Assembly (NCBI GenBank): GCA_905331475.1
Contig: CAJNYU010003825.1
Coordinates: 1 to 64,000, forward strand
Source of the DNA: Rotaria socialis
Taxonomy: Eukaryota > Rotifera > Eurotatoria > Philodinida > Philodinidae
Direction: 5' to 3'
DNA: 64,000 nucleotides
Under the pieces are notes generated by a model. That model saw only the letters and a list, made by a program, of their open reading frames with translations, was not told where the DNA came from and did not search any database. The position numbers and the translations under genes were made by a program. This document shows, piece after piece, positions 37,576 to 51,058 of the stretch (within the stretch, counting starts at the first letter, position 1; the number at the start of each line of letters is the position of its first letter).

Positions 37576-40500
37576 CTTATGAATGTTCGGAGATAGAAAT
37601 AGAATGTTAAAAAGAAGCAATTGGGAAATAAGTGTTAATTATGAAGGTTACTAATACAATTCAGTTCAGTTAAACATTTTCGCAATATATTAGTAAAAAA
37701 CAAAAACATATATGTTAGATAGAAGATGCCTAAATGCACGTATGTGACACTTTTCTATTTGTGGCAGTAATAACAAGAAGAAATTCTTTGTCAAAATGGA
37801 GACTTACTATAGCATTGTCGTCTTACATAGAAAATGATGCGCAAAATATCCATAGAATAATTATTATGATATGATTCACGAAAGAAGACAAAAAGAAAGA
37901 GTCTGGAACAAGAAGAATTTTTTGACGTCGATATCTTAACACATAAAAATGTCTACCTAATGAATGTTTTCAACTACGCTGAAACATTAATAGATAATTT
38001 TTTTATTCCCTACCTTAGCTATGCTAACATTTACTAACATGATTAAGGCATGTTTACTTTCAATACTCATTTAGAAAAACCAGGCGAGTTGCTTTGTGAC
38101 ATCACACATATACACATCTATTGTTTCATGCTTTCATATACTTTCGGCAGTTAGATGACAGTTTATGATAAATAACAAAGAAAAATAATTAATGCAGCAT
38201 ATACAAGGAATAGTTCTGTTAAATGGCATGTTTTTTCAGTCGATTCTTAATGTTTTCTTTTTTTGGCGACACTAACTAGAAATTCAGTGCGCTGCTAAAT
38301 TCTATGAATACTCTTGATCATAGTTTTCAGTGCATTGTATTCTATAAAATTTGCAGGTCTTTTGGGAAAAAGAAAACTATCCTTTTCCCATGTATATATA
38401 AGTAAATACTCATTTTTTTATTGATCGACTAGGTCAAGCTGTTCTTCACGTCGTATTTTGATCTATCTATTATTTGATATGCTCAAATGAACTGACGTCT
38501 TTATTGACTGATCAAATTGTAAGATAAAAAACAGTATGTTTTCTGACGTAGGATAAAAAATAACTGTCAATTTTATGTTGTACATATGTCTAGGTACAAA
38601 ATAAGCAATATTTACCAAATGATCTTCTGTTTATAATAAGTAATCACGTAAAATCTATTTGCTAATTGCTAGAAATCTGCTTTATTTCAATAGAATTTAA
38701 TGTCTAATAAAGCGAGTAGATCATATAGTAAACATGAATATTTTCAGAATTCAGAAAAATAACACAAAACTCATTGTTATATGTGAGCCGTCGTTCTACC
38801 GATACACTTTCTCTAGACAATCACTAATAAAATCTGTGTCAGTTTAACACTACGTACATCAACCTACGCTCATGTTTGAACATGTAATTTTGCATCTCTA
38901 AAGTTTCGTGATAGACAGCTGTATCATTTTAAATTCTATGAAGAATTTCTTTTCCCTCTACTATAATACATTATTTTCCATGTATTTTCAACACAATTTC
39001 ATGATCATAATAAAATAAATCTTTATTTAAGACAGTAAACTATCGCTCATATCTTTGCTTACAAATCTTTGCTGATGAAATATTACTTATAAAACAGATT
39101 AAATTATTGTGTAGAGTGATTCTTTCAGATAAAACCAAAAGATTCTCTTACATTTGTTGAATAGGCAAAAACGAATTTCATACTGGATTGAAAGATTTTT
39201 GTCTCTATCTAATCGCTGGCATTATATTTCGCTTACAGTATGGCAGAGCATTGTCTCTCAAACAATGTGTCAAGGATTTACATTATTGTATAATAATTAT
39301 TCTACTTCATTCTTGTTATTATGATAACCATGGTATAGGCCGGTTACTACATATTAGTGAAAGTTTCCGACATTTGATTTTAACGGCAAAATTCTCTCAT
39401 TAAAGTTTAAAGAACATATAATATACAAACTGCTATACGCATATAAAAAATATTCTCATTCAACTATAAAAACTTGTCATACCGAGTCAATCAAAATAAG
39501 CTCATTGGTCCGTATTGTGATGGGAGACAAATAACATGTTCTTGCTTGGAGTAGCATCATGCGTTTTTATCGAGATTTTTCGTGCCCATTTGATAAATAT
39601 TCTCTAGAGAATTCGTTCTATTATTAACACCACATATAAATAGAAATACATCTTTCGACCATATTATTTGTTATTTTTGCTAAGCTATTGATGCCTAATT
39701 GGGATTCTGTAGTAGACTTATCAATCGGTTTGTCTCATTAACCTCATCTTAATGGAGGAGAATAGCTAAACAAAAGTTTGTTTGCACGTTCTAAACCTGT
39801 ATACTATTGAAGTTTAGAAGATATTTATTGTTGCGTTCAAGAATACATAATCAATAATTGACAAATATTGATGACTCATTCTGGCAAGATACAACATTTT
39901 ATCCTTACACTTACGCATTGCCTATTCTATCATTCAGAATCACTAAATCAAAGTTCTACTGGATTATACAACGAGCAAAAAAAACAGCAGTTATATTCAT
40001 CTTACCGTGATCAATAATTGTCTGTTTATTGGAATAGATTTGTTGAAATTAAAGGTAAATATACTTAAGGAAAGTGCATTGACTCAATCTGCGTAGAGAC
40101 ATAAAGAGAGAGAAAAAAATCAAGAAAAATAATACGAGTGGAACGACCGCCAACTGATTGTAAGCAAAATTAGCTGATTCAACGAACACATGAACATTCC
40201 TATTGATCGCAACTAGTTCTTGCTCTTTTCTTGTTCGGTTCTTCTTTTTATATGCTTCTCCTTTTCTCGCTAACTCACTCTCTGTTTCGTTTTCTTTTAC
40301 GTCTTGAACCGTTGTTGGACTCTCGAGAACGCATGTTTGTATGCATACAAAGAAACGTTTTGATAATTGATAAGATATAAAATTAAAATTAAAATAGAGA
40401 CGTGACCTTTGTAGTTTCAGGTCACGTTATTTCTATGAAACTCTCTCGAGACACTATAGTAACGTTTCCATTTATAAATTTTTCTTTATTATTTTAATTA

Positions 40501-42536
40501 ATTAAATACCCAACAACCCTTGGTAACGAACTTTTTCTCGAAAATGTTTATAGTTAAGTTAAACTAGAAGAAATCATGCTTGTACTTATATGAATTCAGA
40601 ACTAAACTAAGGAATCATACTGATGTTTATTTATATGCTATTAAAAAGATTTCTTATGAAAAAAGAAAAAGGAAACTCTATCAGCGTATTAATGGAATAG
40701 TTATAACCAAAAAAACAGATATGACATTATACTTTCTACGACTTTTGTATGAAAATGAAAAAATCCGGAAATAACCCAACAGATGTTTTATTCTTAGCCT
40801 GAAGCGTTAAACCAGTACAGAAGTGCTCGTCCTGTTCATTGTTATCTACTAAGTAGATTGGACGTCTATCGTATTTTTGCTAGTTTTTTATTTTGTCATT
40901 ATACGGTTACATTGAATGACAAATGAGACTTTGTTATTGACTAAAAGGATATTTAAAAGTCAATCAAGTGATTACATCTTTGGCCTAGGGAATAAAAATG
41001 TAAAATAATCAGAATTATTTTATGTTAAATAGAATTTTTTTTTCTTCAGGAAACAATTGACAAAAGAAAAGATAAGTTGTTTTCTCTTTCTTCTTCGGAC
41101 GCAAAATGATAGCACATAACATAAGCCATTAATAATCGAATATAGCGATGTTTTTTCTTTATATCAATATGATGGAAATCTATTTTAATATAATGAAAAA
41201 TAAGTGGCACTTATAAAAGATGAGTACACTTATCAAAGAAGTTCTTTAAAACTAAACAGTAACACTTACAAGCATCTTAAAAAACGTTCTCAATATATTA
41301 TTAATGCTCTTTTAAAAGTGTTCTTTGATAGGTATTCACAATTTTTGATGTTTCATATCCAAAACTATATTTAACTTAATTTAATAACAAGGACATGAAT
41401 TTTTGCTCTTTTTCTGTTTGATACCTTTTTTTATTACTTATTCTTTTCATCGGTAACTCGTAAGAGCACTTTCTTATTCAAACATGTTTCTTATAATTCA
41501 CTTTTCGGCGTGCCTAGTGTCATAGAAAAAAAAATGTAATTAGTGTCATTTCATTCTAAATTTAAGCAGATAAAATGTACGAATCGTTATAAAATAGCAT
41601 TTCTCTTAATGTCATTTTTCTTAGATACTTTGTCGATAGCTAATATGTTCCTAAGCGACCATTAGCTGATAGATGAAGGGCAACTACATCATATCTAGAA
41701 TAAAAAATAAAATAAATCAACGCTGCACGCAATTCAAATGACTTTCATGATAGAAAAAAAAACTATATTTCTAATATAAAATCAATATTTTCTTCATGCA
41801 TAACTTAACTAATTAGTCGAATAAATATATTGATGGAAAAAACTCAAGTATAAAGATTTATCTGATACCAGAATACAGCTGTTATTGTCTGTGATTAATA
41901 AGAATGTCATATCAAATAATTATCCTATCTGAAACTACACTGATAACAATAACTTCGACTGATTCTTATTGCACAGAGGTTCTACGTGTAGGAAAATATT
42001 ATTTATGGCGAGAGCTACTTACTTATCAACTATATTTCCCAACATATATTCATAATAATGGCAAGTCACAGCTGGATATTATTCGTGAAAAAAAAATGGC
42101 TTCCTCTGAAAACAATCATTATCTTGATCTAATGTGAAAAATTGTTTTCCTCCGATTGAAAAAAGTCATACAGTTTGTGTTCATTTTTTGATAATGCTTC
42201 GGGAAACTATTTTTTCGTCAATATGTGATATTTTAATTGCTTTCTAATTGTGCTCAATTAATGTGTTCTTTTTTCCATTCTCATTAATTTAGCCTGTTTA
42301 ATAATTATCGTAAAATTAACAACAGGCATGTAAAACAGAAAGAAAAATAATAGAATTTATAATGTTACTTGTCTAGCTTGTTAGCATGTAAAATAATAGC
42401 TTGTACTAAAATCTACACGAGTCAATTAGAAAAAGGCTCATTTAACGCAATTCACGACCTAGAGCAAATTCCAACTAACATCGGAAACACTTTTATGTTG
42501 TATAGAACGGTTAAATACTTCCTCTCTGTCTCTGCC

Positions 42537-42563
42537 GCTCTCTCTCTCTCTCTATATATATAT
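42537..42563. repeat. CT/TA compound microsatellite
   Basis: A run of CT dinucleotides passes directly into TA dinucleotides in gene-free DNA just left of the CG-rich island. Confidence 0.85.
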
Positions 42564-42699
42564 ACCGACACGTGAAACATTACTCTATGTTTCATCAATA
42601 TTCAAATAATGTTATTGTTATATAACTTTTATAAGATCTATTTGTAATAATTCGATGTTTTAACACTTTCAATGTCTTATGTTAGAAAACAAGATAGAC

Positions 42700-43769
42700 A
42701 ACTGTGCTTCGGCCTTCACAAGAAAAAAGTTGATAGCACAATCCCCATGCCGTATAGAACGCTCCGTAAACGACTAAACACGGTAGTCATTACGACGGCC
42801 AGCGACGAAGTCTCACGTACAAGAAAAGGTGCGTAAAATGTCGCAAATGGCGTAAAAACGGTATAAAACGTTGAATAACGGCGCCGTTTTCCGCCAGCTC
42901 AGAAAACGAAGAATATAGTGTTAAAGACGGTAGCCGTTTTCTCGCAAAGAAAACGGTCCGTAAAACGAGCTGATGGATTACGGCGAAATAAAGTGACAAG
43001 TAATGCCTCATTATACCGTTTTATAGCCGTTTCAGATCTTTTAAGATGCTTGGTCAGACGGGTGGAATGATTATCCTCGGGTAACAGAAAACGATGTGAT
43101 ACGGTGAAAAACGGTAACCTTTTAGGTGACGGTTTCCGTGTTGTCGGAAACGACTACCTTATAAGGCCAACGTTTTTTACTGTTTTACACCTCTTTTATT
43201 CCGAGATATAAATATCGGTAAAATAGATGCTTAGACACTGCCGTTCAACTAATTCTATTTCATTTTCGTTTCTTTTATTTATTTAGTTTTATTTTTATTG
43301 TATTTTACTGTATTTTATTTATTTTACTTCTTTTTATTTTATTTATTTTATTTTAATTTTTTGATTATTTCATTGTTTTTTATTTTTTCCCGATATTTTT
43401 TTGTTTTATTTCATGTTATTTTGTTTGTAGATTTTTCTTTTGAAAATTAATATATAATGATATTATTAAATTAAATGCTTAAAAAGTATAAATGACCAGC
43501 GTAACTCTCACGTAAAACGGTGAAAAACGGCGAGATCACGTCAGAATGGAAGAAAATAGGGTGATTTTATTACTTGTCCTTTTCGTCGGAAACGGTCTTG
43601 AACGGCATCATTAACGACCCGAGGAAAACCAGCCCGTAATCCGAGCTGCCGTAAAACTGCTAAAAACGGCGATCGTTTTTCGTCCTTTAGGGCATTATTT
43701 GCGTCGTTTTTAACCGTTTTAGGCAGTTTAGTGCCATCTTTCAGACGGTCTGAATGATGAACCTGAGTC
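42700..43769. repeat. CG-rich island of reiterated aacgg/ccgtt motifs
   Basis: Two blocks (about 42740-43200 and 43495-43769) are packed with AAAACGG, ACGGTA, CCGTTTT and palindromes such as AACGGCGCCGTT and ACGGTAGCCGT. They are separated by a T-rich low-complexity stretch (about 43255-43440). Both blocks carry a TCAGACGG-type sequence followed by TGAATGAT/GGAATGAT (about 43052 and 43741). A TCCTCGGG in block 1 is matched by an inverted CCCGAGGA in block 2. No coding frame is supported. Probably a degenerate, internally repetitive element. Confidence 0.6.
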
Positions 43770-44580
43770 CCTATGCGATTAAAATGTGAGACACAATGAA
43801 ACTTCTTTTCTGGAGTCCGTGTATCACAGTCAGCGGTGATCTATGGAGCTTCTCTGTTACAGCCTGTATTATGATGTATGGAGTCTCTAGAAATCGTCAC
43901 GGATCGTTACAGAGAATTCAGAGACCATCACAGACCGTTACAGAGAAATTAATTAATTAATTTCCCTGTAATGGTCTGTGGGGGGGGCGCGTATAACGCC
44001 TTGATGAGGATCAGAGGCGCAACTAATAAAAATGCCAGATACCACAGTATTGGTTATGGCAGAATGACAACAATCAAAATTAAATAGTATTGAATATTGG
44101 ATGAAGATCTAATTGCTTATTCAATGAACAGTAATAGTTGAGAATAAGAAGAATTCCACAAGCAAGTAGCTGACACGAGTTCGAACGATTGTATGAGACA
44201 ATCGAGTTGATTGATTGTAATGAACAATCAAGTTGAAAGAACAGTAATATGTAATTAATCGAAAAGAGGATTCTTTTTGATAGAGAAGAAAAATAGTAGT
44301 CAGAGAAGATACTCTCGAATGATGAGCGAAAGGGATTGAAAGAATGAGTATAGGTATATCTCAGTGAAGATAGATATATGAAGAAGCTTGAGGGGAAAAG
44401 AGAAAAACAACGAAATAACAATACTAGGCGCAACAACAAACAAGAGAAAAAGGGAGGGAAGCTAGAAAAAGAAACAAACAGGCACTAAGATAGCATCAGT
44501 GACGCTTATGCTGTGGCAGTGGGGTCCAAATTTCTACCCTATATACTTCAATACTCCTTTCAGGTTGTGCCTCACAAAAC
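43770..44580 (-). repeat. Dispersed repeat family, copy 3 (inverted, longest)
   Basis: Read on the minus strand it begins GTTTTGTGAGGC...CCTGAAAGGAGTATTGAAGTATATAGGGTAGAAATTTGGACC in pieces matching copies 1 and 2. It ends with the GTGATACACGGACTCCAGAAAAG and CACATTTTAATCGCATAGGGA equivalents. About 530 bases (43985-44515) sit between the G-rich stretch and the GAAATTTGGACC block, where copies 1 and 2 have only tens of bases. Either this is the fuller form or another element is inserted. The unique part contains an open frame of 119 codons with no recognisable product. Confidence 0.65.
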
Positions 44581-45528
44581 AGAGAGCCGGCTATTTGCTC
44601 GCAAGGATATTTGGTCGTGTATGAGATGTTCGTTTATTTATCAACGATACAATTGAGAGCTAACTCAGCAAAACTAATTCAGCTGCGTTAATAGACAACT
44701 GATTAGTAGTGTTTAGGAAATGTGGGAATGACGCTAAGTACGAAGGTGAGAGTATAAGTTGGAGTGAACGCAACATCCATTCAGATATTGTTAGTGCTAT
44801 ATCTGGTCGGCAACTGCCCTTGAACACATTGACTTACAATTTTCTTTAAAATGCGTATATGGACACCAAAGGTTAAATTGAAGAACATGAGCAGTTTATT
44901 ATCATCAATGCAGAGTGTCTGTTGTCTTGTATATTGTTAATAAGCACTGCAGTTATTAATAATACATATTTTTGTGCACAAATGTCCTAGCGAGCAATTA
45001 ACATGAATCCCACAAAAACACGTTGAGATTCAAATCATTGCTTTGTTTGGAATAGATTTTCTTAATTTTTCTAATCAGCTTTGTAAAACCATGTGAGAAT
45101 AGACAACTAAGCAATTTTCTAAAAATAATACATCACTGGAAAGAGCACTTTCGAACATTAATACAACGATCTGCACAGATAGTTTATGCAAGCATAGCCT
45201 ATGAGCTTTAGGCGGTATTGGTAGTATTTTTGGTTTATGATAAGGATATCAAATTAATGCTTCTAACATAATGACATAAAATTATATGTATTTTCGATAA
45301 GATAAAATATTTTGTACAAATTATTACCGGCTGCGATTTATTTTTCTTTATCAAAACTTGTAGGTAAAACACTAACATATAAAAACAAACGATGATGGCA
45401 ATTTCTGAATAAGGAAACACAAAAGGAATTTTCAGAAATGACAAATTTTAAGCGAATAAAAAGAAAAACAAAATATATCGCATTTGTCATTTGATTTCAA
45501 CATTTTTGCTACCACTCGAATATCTTGA
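44581..45528. other. Intergenic, nothing recognised
   Basis: AT-rich DNA between repeat copy 3 and the 3' end of the next minus-strand gene. No coding or RNA signal recognised. Confidence 0.5.
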
Positions 45529-47724
45529 TTATTTTGTTTTTGTATTATTATATGTTTGATTTTTCAGTGCTTTGTTTATAGTGGGCATCATTCGGCTTGA
45601 TCGAATATCTTGAAATTGTTTTTCGACTTGTTCACATTGTTTAAGTTGATCTTTTGTTCGGCGTGCTAAATCTCTGCGTATATTAAATGTTTGCATAACA
45701 TTTTTAATTAAACTTGTTCGTAATCGAATATTTTCAGCGTTGACTTTACTCCAATCTTCTTCAGCTTCCTTATATGATTCTTCGGCATCTGCTTTTAGTT
45801 TTTTTTCACGTGCAAGTTTATCACGTAAAACTTTGATTTCATGTCCATGGGCTATTTGCATACATTCAAGATTAGCTTCAAGCTCATCGTGTAATGATGC
45901 TAAACGATTATCGTTAACATCATCATAAATAAAACTATTATCTATCGTTGTTGAATGGAAATTATCATTTGTAGATGATATTGTTTGAGATGGTGGATCT
46001 AAAGAAGAATTTACTTGACTTTCATTGGAATATGTTTCCTCATTGGCTGGTTTTACAAGTAAAAGACGACCAAGACAATAATGTGGTGCATTACTCACTA
46101 AAAATATCAATGAATTATAATCATTTAAAAAAAATTTTCCGAATTATTGGATCGTTGCTCATCACTACTAAACAAATTCAATACGACCAATTATGTAAAA
46201 ATAAAAGAACGTTTAAGTTAGATTCGCTATAAAAAAAAGACATTTATATTTAACCATTCGATTTAGTGGTGATCTTTTTAGAATGTTTTCTGTAGATTTT
46301 CTAGTTCGATTTTATTAGTTTCAAATTTGGTTTCCTAGTTCTAATAAACTTTACAATTCTAACAATAGACGTCATAGTTGCGTATATGATGTCAATTTTA
46401 CTGTATGAGATCTTTTCTATATCTCATGATTTCTTGCGAACTGTTGAGCAACATGTGGCATTGAAAGAAAGGGAAATTCTTTTAGTATTCGGTCGAATTT
46501 ATCTAACTTGCTGATTCTATGACTATTGCTTTGTCGGCATGAATCAGAATGAATGTAAAACAATATGGTGCAAAATGTATGCAAAATTTTTCTAGATAAT
46601 GAGCACTAAAAAGAGTCCGGATGATAACTACAATTCGACTGTTCCAAAAAGTGCCCGGAAAAAGCCATCACAGCAGTTCCGATTACTAAAAGTGAATTAA
46701 AAATTGGTTCCTGTTCAGTTCCGGAAAATATCATATGGTACTAGACCCTCATAAATCATTAGATGGATAGAAAATGTTGCCTATAATGTTTTAGTAATTT
46801 TCATTAATGGGTAATTGAGATTCAAGACGTTCCAGGCTGGAGTACTTAAGAAGAATAGAAATATATTTATGTAAGTAATAGAATCTGTAATATCAACAAT
46901 GAAAGGTCGAAACTGTCGCACTACAGTATTGAAAGAACGAAGAAGACCTCTAAGGCTTGATTCATACATATATTTAAGCAAAGCCTAATGTAAACTATAA
47001 CTTTTATAAACATTCTATTTTGTTTAGTCTTGAAAAGATTATTATCACTGATCAATATACTGTTACTAATAACTAGCTATTATATGATATCATCGTACAT
47101 TGATATCAGCTCGAAAATAAAGAATTGTTATTTTAGAGACCTATACGAATTCATAGGTTTTTCTATATCTAAAATTTCGTAGAACACTAATAAAATTTTC
47201 ACTCTAAAAATGATCTACTTTTGCAGAAACTATTATATCATTGAAGACTAAAGACTAAATACTCAATCGTATTATATATAAATTATAATACAGAACTGCT
47301 GGACTGTTTATGAAGTTGTGCAAAGTAATTTCTAAGGTTTGAAGACACACTAGGTGTACTGTACAACAGATGAATTATATCCCATTGACTGACGCCTGTG
47401 AAATTTCACGACCATCTATTTGCAGAATTCTGAAAATAATCTCTGATATTTAAATAAGCTCCGACTTTTTTCCTGGATTATACTTGTAATGCTACAAAAC
47501 TATGTTGCATATTAAATGCAAATGTTGTTCTTACCTATGTTATCGTGACCAGCGATGCTGGCAAATGTAATAAAAGCGAAACCACGAGAGTTTCCCAATT
47601 TATCACGCTTTAAGGAACATTTAGTTATTGGACCAAATGAAGAACACCATTCTGACAAAGCGTCATCGTCTATTTCATATGGAATGTTTTTAATAAATAC
47701 TTGTCGACACATATCATCGTTCAT
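45529..47724 (-). CDS. RNA-binding protein: one RRM plus coiled coil
   Basis: Exons (complement) 47535-47724 and 45529-46097, joined across a long 1437-nt intron, give 252 aa. The join is supported because it completes an RRM: RNP2 QVFIKNIPYEI near the start, RNP1 SRGFAFITF near residue 52, and the last strand (CLGRLLLVKPA) on exon 2. After the RRM come a Ser/Asn/Thr-rich linker and a coiled coil of about 110 residues (DELEANLECMQIAHGHEIKVLRDKLAREKKLKADAEESYKEAEEDW in parts), ending basic. It binds RNA by family; its target is unknown. It starts 156 bp downstream of the end of another RRM plus coiled-coil gene on the same strand, suggesting a related or co-transcribed pair. Confidence 0.75.
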
Positions 47725-47880
47725 GATTTATTTTCTTCTAAGAGTCTGAAACAGAATCATCACATATATATATTCATATACATTATAACGCATATTATTT
47801 ATCTATTAGTTCAGTACTATTCACTGAAAATAAAACAAGAAATTCATATTCGTTGCAGAGAGAAATTCAGCAAAAAAATG

Positions 47881-50066
47881 TCAATTTTGAGTGTTATTAT
47901 GTAAGGCAGGTTCTGGTGGCCATTTCGATGATGAAGGACTCATAAGACACGGAGATGAAGGTGAGAATGGCTGTTTAGAATTTAATACTTTTGACTTTTG
48001 TGCATATTCAGCTTCAAGTTGAATTGTTTTATCTTTTTCTTCGGAAAGAATCTGTTCATAATAAGATGTAATTTCAAAATTTTCTAACTCAGCTGCTAAA
48101 TATTGTTCATTAAGTGATTCATTTTCAAGTTTTTTTGATTCGTATTCAGCTGATAATTTAGCATATTCTAAAAAAATTAAAATAATAACCAAGTATTTTA
48201 AAAATTAAATTCATTTTCAAGTAGATATTTCAAAAATAAGATAAATTTATAATATGTCAGTAGAATACCAAAGGGGTATTCGAGTATTTAATTCTTAATA
48301 TGAAATTATGTTGAAGTTTATTGTTTTTCGCATGCAACCGCATTTATATTGGTTTAATAAAAAAATATACATAGATATAGAAAGAATTTGTTCGTTTAAA
48401 TAATTTCAATATAATAAACCTTTGTGAACTTATTTTTAGTTCATTTATACTTTGATTGTTTCCTCTTGCTAAGGTGTAAACGTAACGAAATTAAAATATT
48501 TTTTTAGCAACCAAAGCACTTACCGAACAAGTCTCTTTGGGATTCTCTGGCAGGCTTGAGCCATTTTTCAGAAATAATGCATCGCCAGAGAAAATAGGTG
48601 TTTTGTTTACTTTTATGCATTAATTTAATAGGATTATTATTTTAATTATTTATTAAGCTGGTGAATACATCTTTGGTCTTTATTTCCATGGATGTTAGTT
48701 CCCGAGGAAAAGGAGTTGTAAATTCTTTACTAGTAGCTTTTAGCTACTTTTTATTTCGAATACATACATACATGTGAATGCCATACAATGACTTTCTCAA
48801 GAAATATTCTGATCTTACTGATTTCGTGTACTTTAATCATATTGACACTTGATCCATATTAGATCATTTCTCAATAATATCATCAAGTAGGAAATGAATT
48901 AAACAAAGTTCCATTACATATTCACTATGTAGACATACAGGAATTAGTGTCTCAAAGCGATACTCAGTGCACGGAAGGCATGATTTATGAAATGACTATT
49001 TTTTTAATAAAAAGTAAACTATTTACCTTGTTCTCGATCTTTTTGTAACAGATTCGTTTGCTCAGTATTAGCATCCAGTTGTTTTAATTGTTCTGAAAAT
49101 TGAGCTTCAAGTTGTTGTCGCTTAGTAGCAAACTCTTCACTCATTTTTTTCAAAACATTTTGAAGGCGATACACTTCATTTTCTAGATCAATTTCATTAA
49201 TCAGTTCTTTTGCTCCTGAATTACTCCTGCTGAAACCATTTCGAACCTTTGTATAATCATAATTATCATCAACAATTGCATCCTTGATTATTACATGTGA
49301 TTGTTGTTTATTTGATTCATATTTTTTATTCATTATGTCAAAATTTGATGGTATAGATTTCATAACATCAAGTAGATGATCATAATAATAATGTGGCTTA
49401 TCGAGAATGATACGGTCTACTTGATCTAAAAAGAAATATAATTTCTAATAAAATCGCAGTTTTTGTTTTCAATATTGTTTCACCTTTATCTGCAAATTCA
49501 ACGAGAATATAACGGAAATTTTTCTCTTGACAATATTTACAAGCATACAGTCTTCCATATGAAGAAAAATAGTCGCGAAGTTCAGATAGAAATTCTTTTT
49601 CATCACAAATTGTATCACCAAAATCGATTACAACCATTAGATCACGTGTAGTTTCGAAACGTTCACGTGGATGTTCATCATCAACAGGCAATGCGCGTTT
49701 GACATATCTAAAGAAATCAATAGCGATTATATTTGCATATGTATATTTATGTAAAGAAATTTAGTCTCATTTTACAAATGATGCCCATCGAGATGATGTG
49801 GTCTGGCTTTCATACAATCATCAACCATGGATAGGTGCTTGTATTCTATGAAAACGAAACCACCGGTTGGTGAAGTAAAATTATATTGTACGATGCTACC
49901 AAATTGTTCAAAATAACGTCTATAGAAAAATAAAATGCTATATTTCTTTGATTCCAATGTAAACTTACAATAAAGTGGCAGGTTCGGTATTACAACTGAC
50001 ATTGCCAATACAAATTTCGGTGAATTTCGGATTGTAACGTTCTCGATTCGACGATGTGGATGACAT
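47881..50066 (-). CDS. RNA-binding protein: two RRMs plus long coiled coil
   Basis: Five exons (complement): 49969-50066, 49776-49919, 49484-49707, 49027-49425, 47881-48167; all phases close, 383 aa. RRM1 (about residues 18-88): ICIGNVSC, then TGGFVFIEY and the DGHHLYVKRALP end, the last reminiscent of hnRNP A/B proteins. RRM2 (about 103-165): DLMVVIDFGD with FRYILVEFADK as a weak RNP1. From about 230 to 355 there is a long charged coiled coil (ENEVYRLQNVLKKMSEEF, EYESKKLENESLNEQYLAAELE, LEAEYAQKSKVL), then a Ser/Pro tail. Tandem RRMs plus coiled coil is the layout of DBHS proteins (NONO/SFPQ), but I do not see their NOPS motif, so no symbol is given. The last intron is 859 nt. Confidence 0.75.
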
Positions 50067-50560
50067 AATTGTTTAAAAATATTCCTAAAGATTCAAGATT
50101 TAATATTGTTTTGCCTTATTGAAATTTAGATAATTTTAATAATAACGAAATAAATAAATTGAAGGATTTTAGTTAAGCAATGTTTTGCTGTAACAGAAAA
50201 AGAAAAAACCCAATGCCTGTAAATACTCGAGAATGGTTATCGACACCGACAAATCGTACAATAGGAGCGGCAGCACATGTAGATAGTAGTAAAAAAAAGT
50301 CAATCTAAATGAATCTATCTAATCAACGAGAATGAAATATTTAAAAAAGAAAAACGTATAGTATTTTATTGCCTAATGTCTATATGAAACGATTGAATCT
50401 GATTGCAATAGATTTGATGAAAATGACGATGCTCCGTATCTCGTTAGGTACGGGCACGTCATAGCATAGTGAATGCTTACTGACAGAAAATTGGTAGTTA
50501 TTTATCAGGAAAAATATGGTATGTTCTGTTATCAGATTAAGTAACTCAAAAACAGTGCTA

Positions 50561-51058
50561 GGCCTTGTCTACACTAGAGAAGTTTGTGCTGAATTAAGAA
50601 ACATCGTTGGTTGGTTGAAAAGCTAGTTCAGATTTAATGCATTTTAGAAAAGTGAATTCAAGTTAATGCACCAATCGATAAAGAACTTGATGGACTAATT
50701 AGAATCTCGGGCAGACCTCAATGGGATCGCTGTATATTATCGATAAATAGATATTTTATAAAGAACAGGAGATGAAGTATAAAAATTAAGAACCCTAGAA
50801 TATTGAACGAAACTATAGTTGAAAGAAATAAGTTAGAAAAGTAGATATTTTGGTAACAAATTTCGTCATTTGTCGTTAATCATCAAAAAGAGACAGAAGC
50901 GACTTTTTCTTTATTGAACATGTGCTAAGTTTACACATTCAGACTACATTATAGCGGTTACTTCTCGATTCTGATTGATGCATTAAACTTATAAGTGTAG
51001 ACGCACGTAGATTGAATTCGAATTAATGTCGCATTATCTTTCTAGTGTAGACAAGGTC
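50561..51058. mobile_element. MITE-like element with 16-bp terminal inverted repeats
   Basis: CCTTGTCTACACTAGA at 50563-50578 is repeated as its exact reverse complement at 51041-51056, enclosing about 460 bases of AT-rich DNA. A second GTGTAGAC occurs near the right end (about 50996), so the right terminus may be partly duplicated. No transposase and no convincing target-site duplication, so the family is unassigned. Confidence 0.65.

Larger units (their letters stand above)
36997..42699. other. Gene-free stretch, about 5.7 kb
   Basis: AT-rich with only short open frames and no recognisable product on either strand. Low-complexity spots: TA run near 37130-37150, a TTC run at 37545-37575, and a CT run passing into TA near 42537-42563. 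The P2X promoter should lie at the left edge. No RNA gene recognised. Confidence 0.5.

Noticed and set aside
36997-42699. Search for a hidden multi-exon gene or RNA gene in the gene-free stretch
   Set aside because: No run of short frames with compatible splice sites, and no tRNA- or rRNA-like segment, was found by eye; a gene with very small exons could still be missed.
44080-44439. 119-codon Leu/Phe/Ser-rich minus-strand frame in repeat copy 3
   Set aside because: No recognisable product; a low-complexity AG-rich strand read backwards gives such frames by chance.
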